64,000 nt of DNA from positions 1-64,000 of the forward strand of contig JAXMDK010000018.1 of the NCBI GenBank assembly GCA_046348855.1. Direction: 5' to 3'. The DNA comes from TMP-24 sp046348855. Lineage in GTDB: Bacteria; Pseudomonadota; Alphaproteobacteria; Rhodobacterales; Rhodobacteraceae. A program made the position numbers and the translations under genes. This document shows, in pieces, positions 8,540-17,174 of the stretch. Positions within the stretch are counted from its first letter, which is position 1. The number at the start of each line of letters is the position of its first letter. The notes below the pieces were generated by a model. It had not been told where the DNA came from, searched no databases, and saw nothing but the letters and a program-made list of their open reading frames with translations.

Positions 8540-9888
8540 GCGCGCTTGGCCTCTTCGGCGAAATGCTCCAGCGTCAGGTCGACGGCGGTTTCGACGGCCG
8601 CGAGCGTATCGGTCAGGCAGGACGCATCCAGCCCGTGGGCTTCGCACATGAACCAGGGTTCGCGCGAATCCGGTTCGCAGATGATGCCCAGGTCATGCAG
8701 GAACCAGGCCATCTGGTCATAGAAGGAATAGTCCGAGGTCTTCCAGTCGCGGTAGTTGTCGGGGGCGCGTTCGGCGAAGAACAGGCCGAACATCGACGGA
8801 TGGCCGGTGTAGGAGTGGACGATCCCGCGCGCGTCGAGAATGCCCGAGATGCCGGCCATCAGCCGTTCGCCATGGCCCGCGAGCGTTTCCAGCGCCGGGG
8901 TTTCGTCGAGGATGCGCAGGCATTCCTCGGCCGCTGCCAGCGAAACCGAATGGGCGGTATAGGTGCCCCCGTGCGAGGCGCCGCCGAAGCGGAAGGTGCG
9001 CATCACGCTTTCGCGCCCGGCGACGACCGCGATCGGATAGCCGTTGGCCACGGCCTTGGCAAAGGTGGTGATGTCGGGGGTGACGCCCATCAGTCCCTGG
9101 ATGCCGCCCTTGGCGACGCGGAAGCCCGATTTCACCTCGTCGATGATGAGCAGAACGCCGTAGCGGTCGCACAGGTCGCGGGCCAGGCGGACATATTCGA
9201 CCGAGGCCATGATCGAACAGCAGTTGCCCTGGATCGGCTCGATCAGCATGGCGGCCAGCATGTGGCCGTGGGCCTTGAACGTGTCCTCCAGCCGCTGAAG
9301 GTCGTTGTTGGGCACGATGTGGGCCAGCGCCTTCAGGGTCTGGGGGATGCCCTTGCCATAGGACACCATCTCGGGGTCGCGGTTCGAACCGGCATCCCAA
9401 CCTTCTACGTTCGACATCCACATCGCGGCGTCGAAGAGGCCATGGTAGCCGCCCTCGACCAGCAGATAGCTGTCGCGGCCGGTATAGGCGCGGGCCAGCC
9501 GCAGGGCGGCCATCACCGCCTCGGTCCCCGAGTTGGAAAAGCGGACCAGTTCGGCAGCGGGAACCATCTTGGAAATGCGCTCGGCCACCGTCAGTTCCCG
9601 CTCGGTCGACAGGGCGAAGACGCCGCCGACCTCCATGCCGCGGCGCGCCGCCGCGTCCACCCGGTCGTCGGCATAGCCGAGGATCGCCGGACCATAGCCC
9701 AGCCGGTAATCGACATAGGCATTGCCGTCGATGTCCCAGGTGCGCCCGCCCTTGCCGTGGCTGACATAGATGGTGCGGTCGTCGCCCCAGTAGCGGAAGG
9801 TCGAGGAAACCCCCAGCGGCAGCTTCTGCACGGCGCGGCGGAACTGCGCGTTGGACTTGGTCAGGGTGCGGCGCGGAACCGGGGGCAT
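8536..9888 (-). CDS. Class III aminotransferase, glutamate-1-semialdehyde-aminomutase-like
   Basis: PLP enzyme of 450 residues, first gene of the long minus-strand operon. Class III features are the SNSGTEAVMAALRLARAY block, the LLIIDEVKSGFR motif and the PLP lysine K278 in TTFAKAVANGYP. It is closest to the HemL (glutamate-1-semialdehyde 2,1-aminomutase) subgroup, but a heme role is doubtful: it lies in a catabolic operon, a second HemL-like gene is 1.6 kb away, and the C-terminal part (NYRDWKTSDYSFYDQMAWFL) looks specialised. It could transaminate or isomerise an amino-aldehyde formed from the demethylated substrate. Two operator-like inverted repeats lie between it and the divergent TetR gene. 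Confidence 0.88.
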   Translation of the reverse strand: MPPVPRRTLTKSNAQFRRAVQKLPLGVSSTFRYWGDDRTIYVSHGKGGRTWDIDGNAYVDYRLGYGPAILGYADDRVDAAARRGMEVGGVFALSTERELTVAERISKMVPAAELVRFSNSGTEAVMAALRLARAYTGRDSYLLVEGGYHGLFDAAMWMSNVEGWDAGSNRDPEMVSYGKGIPQTLKALAHIVPNNDLQRLEDTFKAHGHMLAAMLIEPIQGNCCSIMASVEYVRLARDLCDRYGVLLIIDEVKSGFRVAKGGIQGLMGVTPDITTFAKAVANGYPIAVVAGRESVMRTFRFGGASHGGTYTAHSVSLAAAEECLRILDETPALETLAGHGERLMAGISGILDARGIVHSYTGHPSMFGLFFAERAPDNYRDWKTSDYSFYDQMAWFLHDLGIICEPDSREPWFMCEAHGLDASCLTDTLAAVETAVDLTLEHFAEEAKRA

Positions 9889-9969
9889 GGGATGTCCTTC
9901 GATGGCTTGCAGGCCGCCCCGCCAGTCTGCGGCGGGTCATGGCGTGCGACGGGATCAGCATTGCGGGTT

Positions 9970-9985
9970 TTGACTGGGCTGTCAA
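9970..9985. promoter_or_regulatory. Operator-like inverted repeat 1 in the TetR/aminotransferase intergenic region
   Basis: The sequence TTGACTGGGCTGTCAA has near-perfect inverted arms (TTGACTG against TTGACAG). It lies in the 198-base gap between the minus operon start (9888) and the divergent TetR gene (10087). A second copy follows 24 bases further on, centre to centre, placing both on a similar face of the helix. This is typical of a TetR-family operator controlling itself and the divergent operon. Binding is inferred. Confidence 0.6.
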
Positions 9986-9993
9986 TCAGAATA

Positions 9994-10009
9994 TTGACTG
10001 CACAGTCAG
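9994..10009. promoter_or_regulatory. Operator-like inverted repeat 2 in the TetR/aminotransferase intergenic region
   Basis: TTGACTGCACAGTCAG contains perfect six-base arms (TGACTG at 9995-10000, CAGTCA at 10003-10008) around two central bases. It matches the first repeat in the pattern TTGACTG-N2-CWGTCA and in total length (16 bases). It lies 78 bases upstream of the TetR ATG and 106 bases from the divergent aminotransferase start, so a bound repressor could cover promoters in both directions. Confidence 0.6.
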
Positions 10010-10086
10010 AATGGCGCAAATTGGCTTGCAGCGACGGGCCCACGGCTTATGTATGCCTGCATCGGCCCCAGCCCTTGGAAAGACGG

Positions 10087-10746
10087 ATGGACCAGTCAGT
10101 CGAGCACAGCCATGCCCCCGCGCCGCCACCGCGCAAGCTGAGCCGCGAAGCGCGCCGGATGCAGCTGATCGACGCGACGATCGAGGTGATCGCGGTCAAG
10201 GGCTATGCCCGCACCACCCTGACCGATGTCGCCAACCGCGCCGGCCTGTCGCACGGGCTGGTCAACTTCCATTTCCAGACCAAGGAACGGCTGCTGGCCG
10301 AAACCCTGCTGTTTCTGGCCGAGGAATACCGGCAGAACTGGACCCAGGCGCTGGAAGGCGCCGGCCCCGCCCCGGCCCGGCGGCTGGACGCGATGCTGCG
10401 CGCCGACTTCAACCCGACGATCTGCACCGACGCCAAGCTGTCGGCCTGGTGCGCCTTCTGGGGGGAGGCGCAATGCCGGCCGCTGTACCAGGAACAGTGC
10501 GGGTCGAACGACGCGGCCTATCTCGAAGCGCTCGAATCCCTGTGCGCCGAACTGAAGGCCGAAGGCGGCTACGGGTTCGATCCGGTGCGGGCGGCGCGGG
10601 TCTTGCGGGTGACGACCGAAGGCGTGTGGCTGGACATGATGACGATGAACACCCCCTACGGCCGGGCCGAGGCGCTGGGCACCGTCCATTCCTGCGCCGC
10701 GGCCTTCTTTCCCCGCCATTTCGACGACCGCGGCCTGATCGGCTGA
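10087..10746 (+). CDS. TetR-family transcriptional regulator, BetI-like
   Basis: Regulator of 219 residues. The N-terminal helix-turn-helix reads RMQLIDATIEVIAVKGYARTT followed by LTDVANRAGLSHGLVNFHF, the BetI-type recognition helix, and the C-terminal ligand domain resembles the BetI C-terminal family. BetI controls choline/betaine genes, and BetI-like paralogues often control other quaternary amine genes. The gene is divergent from the long minus operon with two inverted-repeat operator candidates between. I infer that it represses that operon and itself, released by the substrate or an intermediate. It converges with the ProC-like gene with no bases between the two stop codons. Confidence 0.9.
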   Translation: MDQSVEHSHAPAPPPRKLSREARRMQLIDATIEVIAVKGYARTTLTDVANRAGLSHGLVNFHFQTKERLLAETLLFLAEEYRQNWTQALEGAGPAPARRLDAMLRADFNPTICTDAKLSAWCAFWGEAQCRPLYQEQCGSNDAAYLEALESLCAELKAEGGYGFDPVRAARVLRVTTEGVWLDMMTMNTPYGRAEALGTVHSCAAAFFPRHFDDRGLIG

Positions 10747-10752
10747 TCAGCC
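10741..10752. promoter_or_regulatory. Palindrome holding the stop codons of two convergent genes
   Basis: GGCTGATCAGCC is a perfect 12-base palindrome. Its centre contains the TetR TGA (10744-10746) on the plus strand and the ProC-like TGA (10747-10749) on the minus strand, back to back. There is no T-tract, so it is a weak terminator candidate at best. It may be a by-product of two Gly/Ala-ending genes abutting. Confidence 0.4.
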
Positions 10753-11511
10753 TTTCCCGCCGCCGATCCGCCGCAGCACCGCATCAAGGCCGCTGTCCCA
10801 GGCCTCCAGCGCGCCCTTGCCGCCCAGGTGGTCCAGCAGTTGCAGGGTGATGCCGCCGGGGGTGGTGACGCCGGCGCAGATGTCGCCGACCGGGCGGGGT
10901 TCACGGAGCAGCACCTCGGCATTGCCGCGCAGCGTGCCGGCCACCAGCGCCAGCGCGGTGGCCCGGTCAAGCCCCTGGGCGGCGAACCAGTCGGCCACAT
11001 GGGCCATCCACCAGATCGACGCCCCGGAAAGGGCACCGAACGTCGCGGCGGCGGTGAACTGCGCCTCGTCCGGCAGGGCATGGACCGGCCCGACATGGGC
11101 CAGCGCCTCGTGCCAGAACCCGTCGTCAGGGCACAGGATCGACGGACCCAGCCGGTAGGCATTGGCATAGCCCGGCATCATGCCGACCGCAGCCCGCGCC
11201 GGGCCGACCGCCTGTTGCAGCCGGGTCAGGCCGGTCCCGGCCATCGCCGACAGGACTGGCTGGCCGGGGCGAAAACGCAGCCGCGCCAGTTCGTCGGCGC
11301 CGGTCGCGGCGGGCAGGCTGACGAAGACCGCGTCGGCCCCGTCCACCACCGCCTGGTTGCTGTCGGCCCGGTCACAGCCGAACTCTGCCGCCAGCCGCGC
11401 CGAGGCTTCGGCCCCGCGTGGCGACAGGATGAACCGATGGCCCGATCCCTGCCAGCCGCGCAGCATCAGCCCGGCCAGCCCGCCCACCCCCAGAATGCCG
11501 ATGGTCGCCAT
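10747..11511 (-). CDS. Pyrroline-5-carboxylate-reductase (ProC)-like NAD(P)-binding protein
   Basis: Protein of 254 residues. The N-terminus MATIGILGVGGLAGLMLRGW is a Rossmann GxGxxxG motif, and the C-terminal ICAGVTTPGGIT matches the conserved ProC dimer-domain signature VTxPGGxT. It is slightly short and divergent, so it may reduce a pyrroline-like or other imine rather than be the housekeeping ProC. Its ATG overlaps the stop of the upstream aminotransferase by one base (TGATG), forming a two-gene operon. Glutamate-semialdehyde-type aminotransferase followed by a pyrroline reductase hints at a cyclic imine intermediate, which is inference. Confidence 0.8.
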   Translation of the reverse strand: MATIGILGVGGLAGLMLRGWQGSGHRFILSPRGAEASARLAAEFGCDRADSNQAVVDGADAVFVSLPAATGADELARLRFRPGQPVLSAMAGTGLTRLQQAVGPARAAVGMMPGYANAYRLGPSILCPDDGFWHEALAHVGPVHALPDEAQFTAAATFGALSGASIWWMAHVADWFAAQGLDRATALALVAGTLRGNAEVLLREPRPVGDICAGVTTPGGITLQLLDHLGGKGALEAWDSGLDAVLRRIGGGKG

Positions 11512-12833
11512 CAGGGCATCTCGTCCAGCACTTCGGCGATGGCGTCGGCGGTGGCGGTGATGTCGGCCTCGGTATGGGCGATGGACGACAGCGAATGCAG
11601 CGTCGCCGATGGATTCATGTAGATGCCCTTGTCCATCAGCCGCACCGCGAAATCGCGGAACTTCAGCCGGTCGACGTGGGTGCAGAAGTCGCGGTAGTCG
11701 GTGATCGCCTCGGCATCGGTGAAGAAGATCTGGAACATCGAATTGACGTTCTGACAGATCAGCCGGTGGCGGTTGGCGTGGCCCGCCACCTTGCGGATCT
11801 CGTCGGCCATTGCCTTGCCCAGGTTCTTCAGCCGCCGGAACCCGGCCTGATCGTCGGCCAGCAGCGTCTCGAGCATCACCTTGGTGACATGCAGCGCCAG
11901 TCGGCCGGCGTTGTGGGTGCCGTAATGCAGCACCTTGCCCCATTCGAGCCCGGCCATGATCTCGTCCCGCCCGCCGATCATCGCCATCGGCAGGCCGCCG
12001 CCAAGCGCCTTGCCATAGGTGACGATATCGGGGGACAGGCCGTAGAGCTCGGCCGCGCCACCGGCGGCCAGGCGAAAGCCGGTCACGGTTTCGTCCAGAT
12101 AGAACAGCGCCCCGTGCTGGCGGCACAGTTCCTGCATCCGTTGCAGATAGCCCGGCTTCGGCGGGATCACCCCCATGTTCGACATGACCCCTTCGGTCAC
12201 CACGCAGGCAGCCTCGCGCCCGTGCAGCGCCATCGCGCGCTCCAGCGCGTCGACATCGTTCCAGCGCACGACGACCGTGTCCTTCCAGGCTTCCTCGGGG
12301 ATGCCGGAACTGTCGGGAATGCGGATCGGGTCGTTCGGATGGCCGAGAAGCGTCGGCGGATAGGGGTTGGTGTTCACGAGAACCGCATCCCACCAGCCGT
12401 GGTAATGACCTTCGAACTTGATGATCTTGCGCCGCCCGGTATGGCCGCGCGCCAGCCGGAAGGCGCCCATCGCCGCCTCGGTCCCGGTGTTGGCGAAGCG
12501 CACCTTGTCGACGTGCGGCAGAAGCTTCACCAGCATCTCGGCCACCTGCACCTCGACCTCCAGCGCGGTGGCGAAATGGGTGCCGCGCGCGGCTTCGCGG
12601 GCGATCGTCTCGACGATCGCCGGATGGGCATGGCCCAGGGGCAGCGCCCCGAAAGCCATCATCCAGTCGATATATTCGCGCCCGTCCACGTCATAAAGCC
12701 GCGCGCCCGACCCGTGGCTCATGTAGCGCGGCGTGGCCCCGAAGGCCGCCGGCCCGCGCGAGGCGGACGACACGCCTTCGACCAGAACCTTGCGGCCGCG
12801 GTCGAACAGGGCTTGGGATTTCGGGCTGGGCAT
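11511..12833 (-). CDS. Class III aminotransferase, glutamate-1-semialdehyde-aminomutase-like (second copy)
   Basis: PLP enzyme of 440 residues from an ATG with GGAG about ten bases upstream; a longer reading into the AT-rich intergenic region has no supporting signal. It shows FANTGTEAAMGAFRLARGHTG, the LFYLDETVTGFR motif and the PLP lysine K275 in VTYGKALGGGLPMAMIGG, all typical of HemL-type enzymes. It differs substantially from the copy at 8536-9888, so the two are not recent duplicates. It is coupled to the ProC-like gene downstream. The substrate is probably an amino-aldehyde or omega-amino compound in the same pathway; involvement in heme synthesis is unlikely from context. Confidence 0.87.
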   Translation of the reverse strand: MPSPKSQALFDRGRKVLVEGVSSASRGPAAFGATPRYMSHGSGARLYDVDGREYIDWMMAFGALPLGHAHPAIVETIAREAARGTHFATALEVEVQVAEMLVKLLPHVDKVRFANTGTEAAMGAFRLARGHTGRRKIIKFEGHYHGWWDAVLVNTNPYPPTLLGHPNDPIRIPDSSGIPEEAWKDTVVVRWNDVDALERAMALHGREAACVVTEGVMSNMGVIPPKPGYLQRMQELCRQHGALFYLDETVTGFRLAAGGAAELYGLSPDIVTYGKALGGGLPMAMIGGRDEIMAGLEWGKVLHYGTHNAGRLALHVTKVMLETLLADDQAGFRRLKNLGKAMADEIRKVAGHANRHRLICQNVNSMFQIFFTDAEAITDYRDFCTHVDRLKFRDFAVRLMDKGIYMNPSATLHSLSSIAHTEADITATADAIAEVLDEMP

Positions 12834-12939
12834 CGGTCTGCTCCTGCTTGGGCGACCCGAAGGCCGGGTTTCGCGTTCCCTCCCGGATCGTGCCACTTCG
12901 GTCGGCGAAATGCACCCGGAAGAAAACGCTAGGTAGACC

Positions 12940-12959
12940 AAATATAAACGATTATATTT
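12940..12959. promoter_or_regulatory. AT-rich CG-centred palindrome, candidate LacI-family operator
   Basis: AAATATAAACGATTATATTT has perfect eight-base arms around ACGA with a central CpG. Its A+T richness stands out strongly from the surrounding DNA. LacI/GalR regulators typically bind palindromes centred on CG, and a LacI gene lies in the operon that begins 48 bases downstream (TTG at 13008). The divergent aminotransferase starts 107 bases to the left. Operator function is inferred. Confidence 0.6.
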
Positions 12960-13007
12960 ACCCTGCAAGACGCCGAATCATCGCGGCGCCGAGGGGGAGA
13001 GCGGATC

Positions 13008-14129
<1,122 letters not shown>

Positions 14130-14169
14130 CCGGACCGGCGCGACCGGCCCGCCCAAGGGAGGAACCCAG

Positions 14170-15402
14170 ATGAAGACCATGACACGGACCCTCGCCCCCG
14201 CGATCCTTGCGGCGATCTTCGCGGCCGGATGGGCCAGCGCCGAAGACAAGGTGCTGCGCTTTGCCACCTGGGACAGCGATGAAAACCTGGCCATCGAGCA
14301 GGCCATCGCCAAGAAGTTCGAGGAAGCCCACCCCGGCGTGAAGGTCCAGGTCGAAGCCTATGGCGACGGGTTCGACCAGAAGCTGACCGCGGCGATGGGC
14401 GCCGGCAGCCCGCCCGACGTGATGTACATGTGGAACTTCCCGTCCTACAAGGACTCGCTTTTGCCGCTTGACGACCTGATCGCCAAGGATGCGGCGGAAC
14501 TGAACCTTGCCGATATTCCCCAGGGGCTTCAGAACACCGCCAAGATCGACGGCAAGACCTATGGCCTGCCGGTGGGCTTCACCACCCATGTCGTCTTCTA
14601 CAACAAGGACATGTTCGCCGCCGCCGGGGTGCCGGAACCCAAGGCCGGCTGGACCTGGGACGACCTGCGCGCCGATGCCGCCAAGTTCCGCAACAAGGAC
14701 CAGAAGGTCTATGGCTTTGCGGTCGACGCCAAGCCCGATCCCTATGATTTCGAACAGTTCCTGTGGTCGGACGGCACCAAGTACATCTCGGACGACGGCA
14801 AGACGCTGGACGGCTACATGAACAGCCCGGCGGCGGTCGAGGTGCTGACCATGTTTGCCGACATGCTGAAGACCGAGCAGGCGGTCGGGCTGAACATCGG
14901 CGACGACACTTCGGGGTCGGACCTCTTCAAGGGCGGCAAGATCGCCATGTACCAGTCGGCCATGTGGTCGAAATCGGGGATCGACCAGAGCGGTATCCAC
15001 TACGGCGTGGCGCCCATGCCGACCTTCGGGTCGAAGCCGGTCCATTCGGCCATCGACGCCTCGGCGATCTCGATTGCCAAGGACAGCAAGGAACCCGATC
15101 TCGCCTGGGAGTTCGTCAAGTTCTACTCGACGCCCGAGGCGGTGAAGATGCGCAAGGGCGACCTGCCGGTCAGGACCTCGGTCGTCAAGGAACTGGGCAT
15201 GGACCAGGACCCGGTGTTCAAGCCGTTCTTCGACATTCTCGCCGTGTCGAACCGCGAAACCCACGCCTTCCTGAAGAACCCCAACTGGAGCCGCATCCAG
15301 GACAACCTGGCCAAGGCCATCGAGGCGACGATGATCGACCAGGGCAATGCGAAGGAACATCTGGACGAGGCCGTGGCGGCTTCGACCCGGTTCCTGAACT
15401 GA
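14170..15402 (+). CDS. Periplasmic sugar-binding protein (family 1 extracellular solute-binding)
   Basis: Binding protein of 410 residues. A signal peptide (MKTMTRTLAPAILAAIFAAGWASA) is cleaved before EDKVLRFATWD. The motifs AHPGVKVQVE, GSPPDVMYMWNF and YGLPVGFTTHVVFYNKD are typical of MalE/UgpB-like receptors of oligosaccharide ABC systems. GGGAGGA precedes the ATG at a good distance. It is followed 25 bases later by the first permease gene. The ligand is not determined. Confidence 0.92.
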   Translation: MKTMTRTLAPAILAAIFAAGWASAEDKVLRFATWDSDENLAIEQAIAKKFEEAHPGVKVQVEAYGDGFDQKLTAAMGAGSPPDVMYMWNFPSYKDSLLPLDDLIAKDAAELNLADIPQGLQNTAKIDGKTYGLPVGFTTHVVFYNKDMFAAAGVPEPKAGWTWDDLRADAAKFRNKDQKVYGFAVDAKPDPYDFEQFLWSDGTKYISDDGKTLDGYMNSPAAVEVLTMFADMLKTEQAVGLNIGDDTSGSDLFKGGKIAMYQSAMWSKSGIDQSGIHYGVAPMPTFGSKPVHSAIDASAISIAKDSKEPDLAWEFVKFYSTPEAVKMRKGDLPVRTSVVKELGMDQDPVFKPFFDILAVSNRETHAFLKNPNWSRIQDNLAKAIEATMIDQGNAKEHLDEAVAASTRFLN

Positions 15403-15427
15403 GCGAATTCACGGAGAGGTGGGGATC

Positions 15428-16366
15428 ATGGCCAGCCAGCCCGCACAATCGCGTCCCTCCCGACGCAAGGCGCGCGGCGCAGGCATCACGCCGTGGCTCT
15501 TCATCTCTCCGTGGATACTCGGCTTTCTGCTGTTCACGCTCGGCCCACTCGTCTTTTCCTTCGTGATGAGCCTGCATGACTGGCCGGTGGTGGGTCAGCG
15601 CACCTTTGTCGGGCTGGGCAACTACCGCGACATGGTGCTGCACGATCCGCAATTCTGGGAAAGCCTGCGCATCACCGTCAAGTTCGCCTGCCTGTTCGTG
15701 CCGCTGAACATCACGCTGGCCTTCCTGCTGGCGGTGCTTCTGAACCTGAACCTCAAGGGCACGCCCATCTACCGCACCGCCTTCTACCTGCCGTCGGTCA
15801 TATCCGGCGTGGCGCTGGTGATGATCTGGCGCTGGCTCTACGCCGACCAGTACGGGCTTCTGAACTATCTTCTGGGGCTTGTCGGCATCGACGGGCCGAA
15901 CTGGCTGGGCGACAAGACCTGGGCGATCATCGCCATCACCATCGCCAGCGTCTGGGGCTTGGGCGGGTCGATGCTGATCTTCCTGGCCGGTCTTCAGTCG
16001 ATCCCCAAGGAACTGTATGAGGCCGCCCGCGTGTCCGGCGTGCCGGCCTGGGCGCAGGTGATCCACATCACCCTGCCGATGCTCAGCCCGATGCTGCTGT
16101 TCACCTTCATCACCTCGATCATCTCGGCCTTCCAGCAACTGACCATCGCGCTGCTTCTCACCAAGGGCGGGCCGGTCGGATCGACCTATTTCTTCGCGAT
16201 GTACATCTACGACAATGCCTTCAAGTACCACGACATGGGCTATGCCGCGGCGATGAGCTGGGTGATGTTCCTCATCATCCTGGTTCTGTCGATGCTGGTC
16301 ATGCGCTGGTCCTCAGCCTGGGTCTATTACGAAGGCGAAGTGAAAAGGGAGGGGACCGATGCCTAG
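15428..16366 (+). CDS. Sugar ABC transporter permease (MalF/UgpA-like)
   Basis: Inner-membrane permease of 312 residues with about six transmembrane segments, the first near WLFISPWILGFLLFTLGPLVF. The cytoplasmic EAA loop EAARVSGVPAWAQVIHITLP, which contacts the ATPase, is present near residue 200. The ATG follows GGAGAGGTGGGG; an in-frame GTG three codons earlier overlaps that site and is less likely. The stop overlaps the start of the second permease by eight bases. It forms the heterodimeric channel with the next gene. Confidence 0.92.
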   Translation: MASQPAQSRPSRRKARGAGITPWLFISPWILGFLLFTLGPLVFSFVMSLHDWPVVGQRTFVGLGNYRDMVLHDPQFWESLRITVKFACLFVPLNITLAFLLAVLLNLNLKGTPIYRTAFYLPSVISGVALVMIWRWLYADQYGLLNYLLGLVGIDGPNWLGDKTWAIIAITIASVWGLGGSMLIFLAGLQSIPKELYEAARVSGVPAWAQVIHITLPMLSPMLLFTFITSIISAFQQLTIALLLTKGGPVGSTYFFAMYIYDNAFKYHDMGYAAAMSWVMFLIILVLSMLVMRWSSAWVYYEGEVKREGTDA

Positions 16367-17171
16367 GACGCTCGCCTACGGGGCGCTGATCTTCCTGTCG
16401 GCGCTGTTCGTCATGCCTTTCCTGTGGACGCTGGTCACGGCAGTCAAGTCGCAGGCCGACCTGGTGGCCTATCCGCCGGTCCTGTGGCCCGCCGACTGGC
16501 ACTGGGAAAACTTCGCCACCGCCTGGGGCAAGCTGCCCTTCGGCACTTTCCTGAAGAATTCGGTCATCGTGGTCGTCCTGTCGACGATCGGGCAGCTTTT
16601 CTCGTCGTCGCTGGTCGCCTACGGGTTCGCGCGGTTCCGCTTTCCGGGGCGCGACGCGGTGTTCATCCTGCTTCTGGCGACGATGATGATCCCCTGGGAC
16701 GTGAAGATGATCCCGCTCTATATGGAGTTCAACTACCTCGGCTGGATCAACACGCTGAAGCCGCTGATCGTGCCGGCCTGGTTCAGCGAGGCGTTCTTCG
16801 TCTTCCTGCTGCGCCAGTATATCCTGACCATCCCGATGGAAATCGACGAAGCCGCGCGGATGGACGGCGCCAACGCTTGGCAGATCTACTGGAAGATCCA
16901 CCTGCCGCTGATGGCCCCGGCGCTGGTTCTGGTCGGCGCGTTCCATTTCATGAACGCCTGGAACGATTACCTCGGCCCGCTGATCTTCCTCAACGACCAG
17001 TCGAAATACACGCTGCCGCTGGGCCTGGCCCTGTTCGTGGACCCCCACAACAAGGACCAGATTTCCATCGCCGCCATCACCATCCTTCTGTGCCTGCCGC
17101 CGCTGGGCCTGTTCTTCTTTGCCCAGCGCTACATCATGGATTCGGCGCTCGGGTCGTCGGTGAAGGGCTGA
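16359..17171 (+). CDS. Sugar ABC transporter permease (MalG/UgpE-like)
   Basis: Second permease, 270 residues, with six predicted transmembrane segments. The EAA loop DEAARMDGANAWQIYWKIHLPL is clear near residue 165, and the C-terminus FFFAQRYIMDSALGSSVKG is typical of the MalG group. It starts inside the preceding gene, so the two are translated together. The glycosidase gene follows after three bases, implying intracellular hydrolysis of the imported sugar. Confidence 0.92.
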   Translation: MPRTLAYGALIFLSALFVMPFLWTLVTAVKSQADLVAYPPVLWPADWHWENFATAWGKLPFGTFLKNSVIVVVLSTIGQLFSSSLVAYGFARFRFPGRDAVFILLLATMMIPWDVKMIPLYMEFNYLGWINTLKPLIVPAWFSEAFFVFLLRQYILTIPMEIDEAARMDGANAWQIYWKIHLPLMAPALVLVGAFHFMNAWNDYLGPLIFLNDQSKYTLPLGLALFVDPHNKDQISIAAITILLCLPPLGLFFFAQRYIMDSALGSSVKG

Positions 17172-17174
17172 GCC

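Noticed and set aside
8536..12833. hemL genes for heme synthesis
   Set aside because: Two divergent copies lie in catabolic operons beside an importer and oxygenases, with no heme genes; only family-level similarity is supported.
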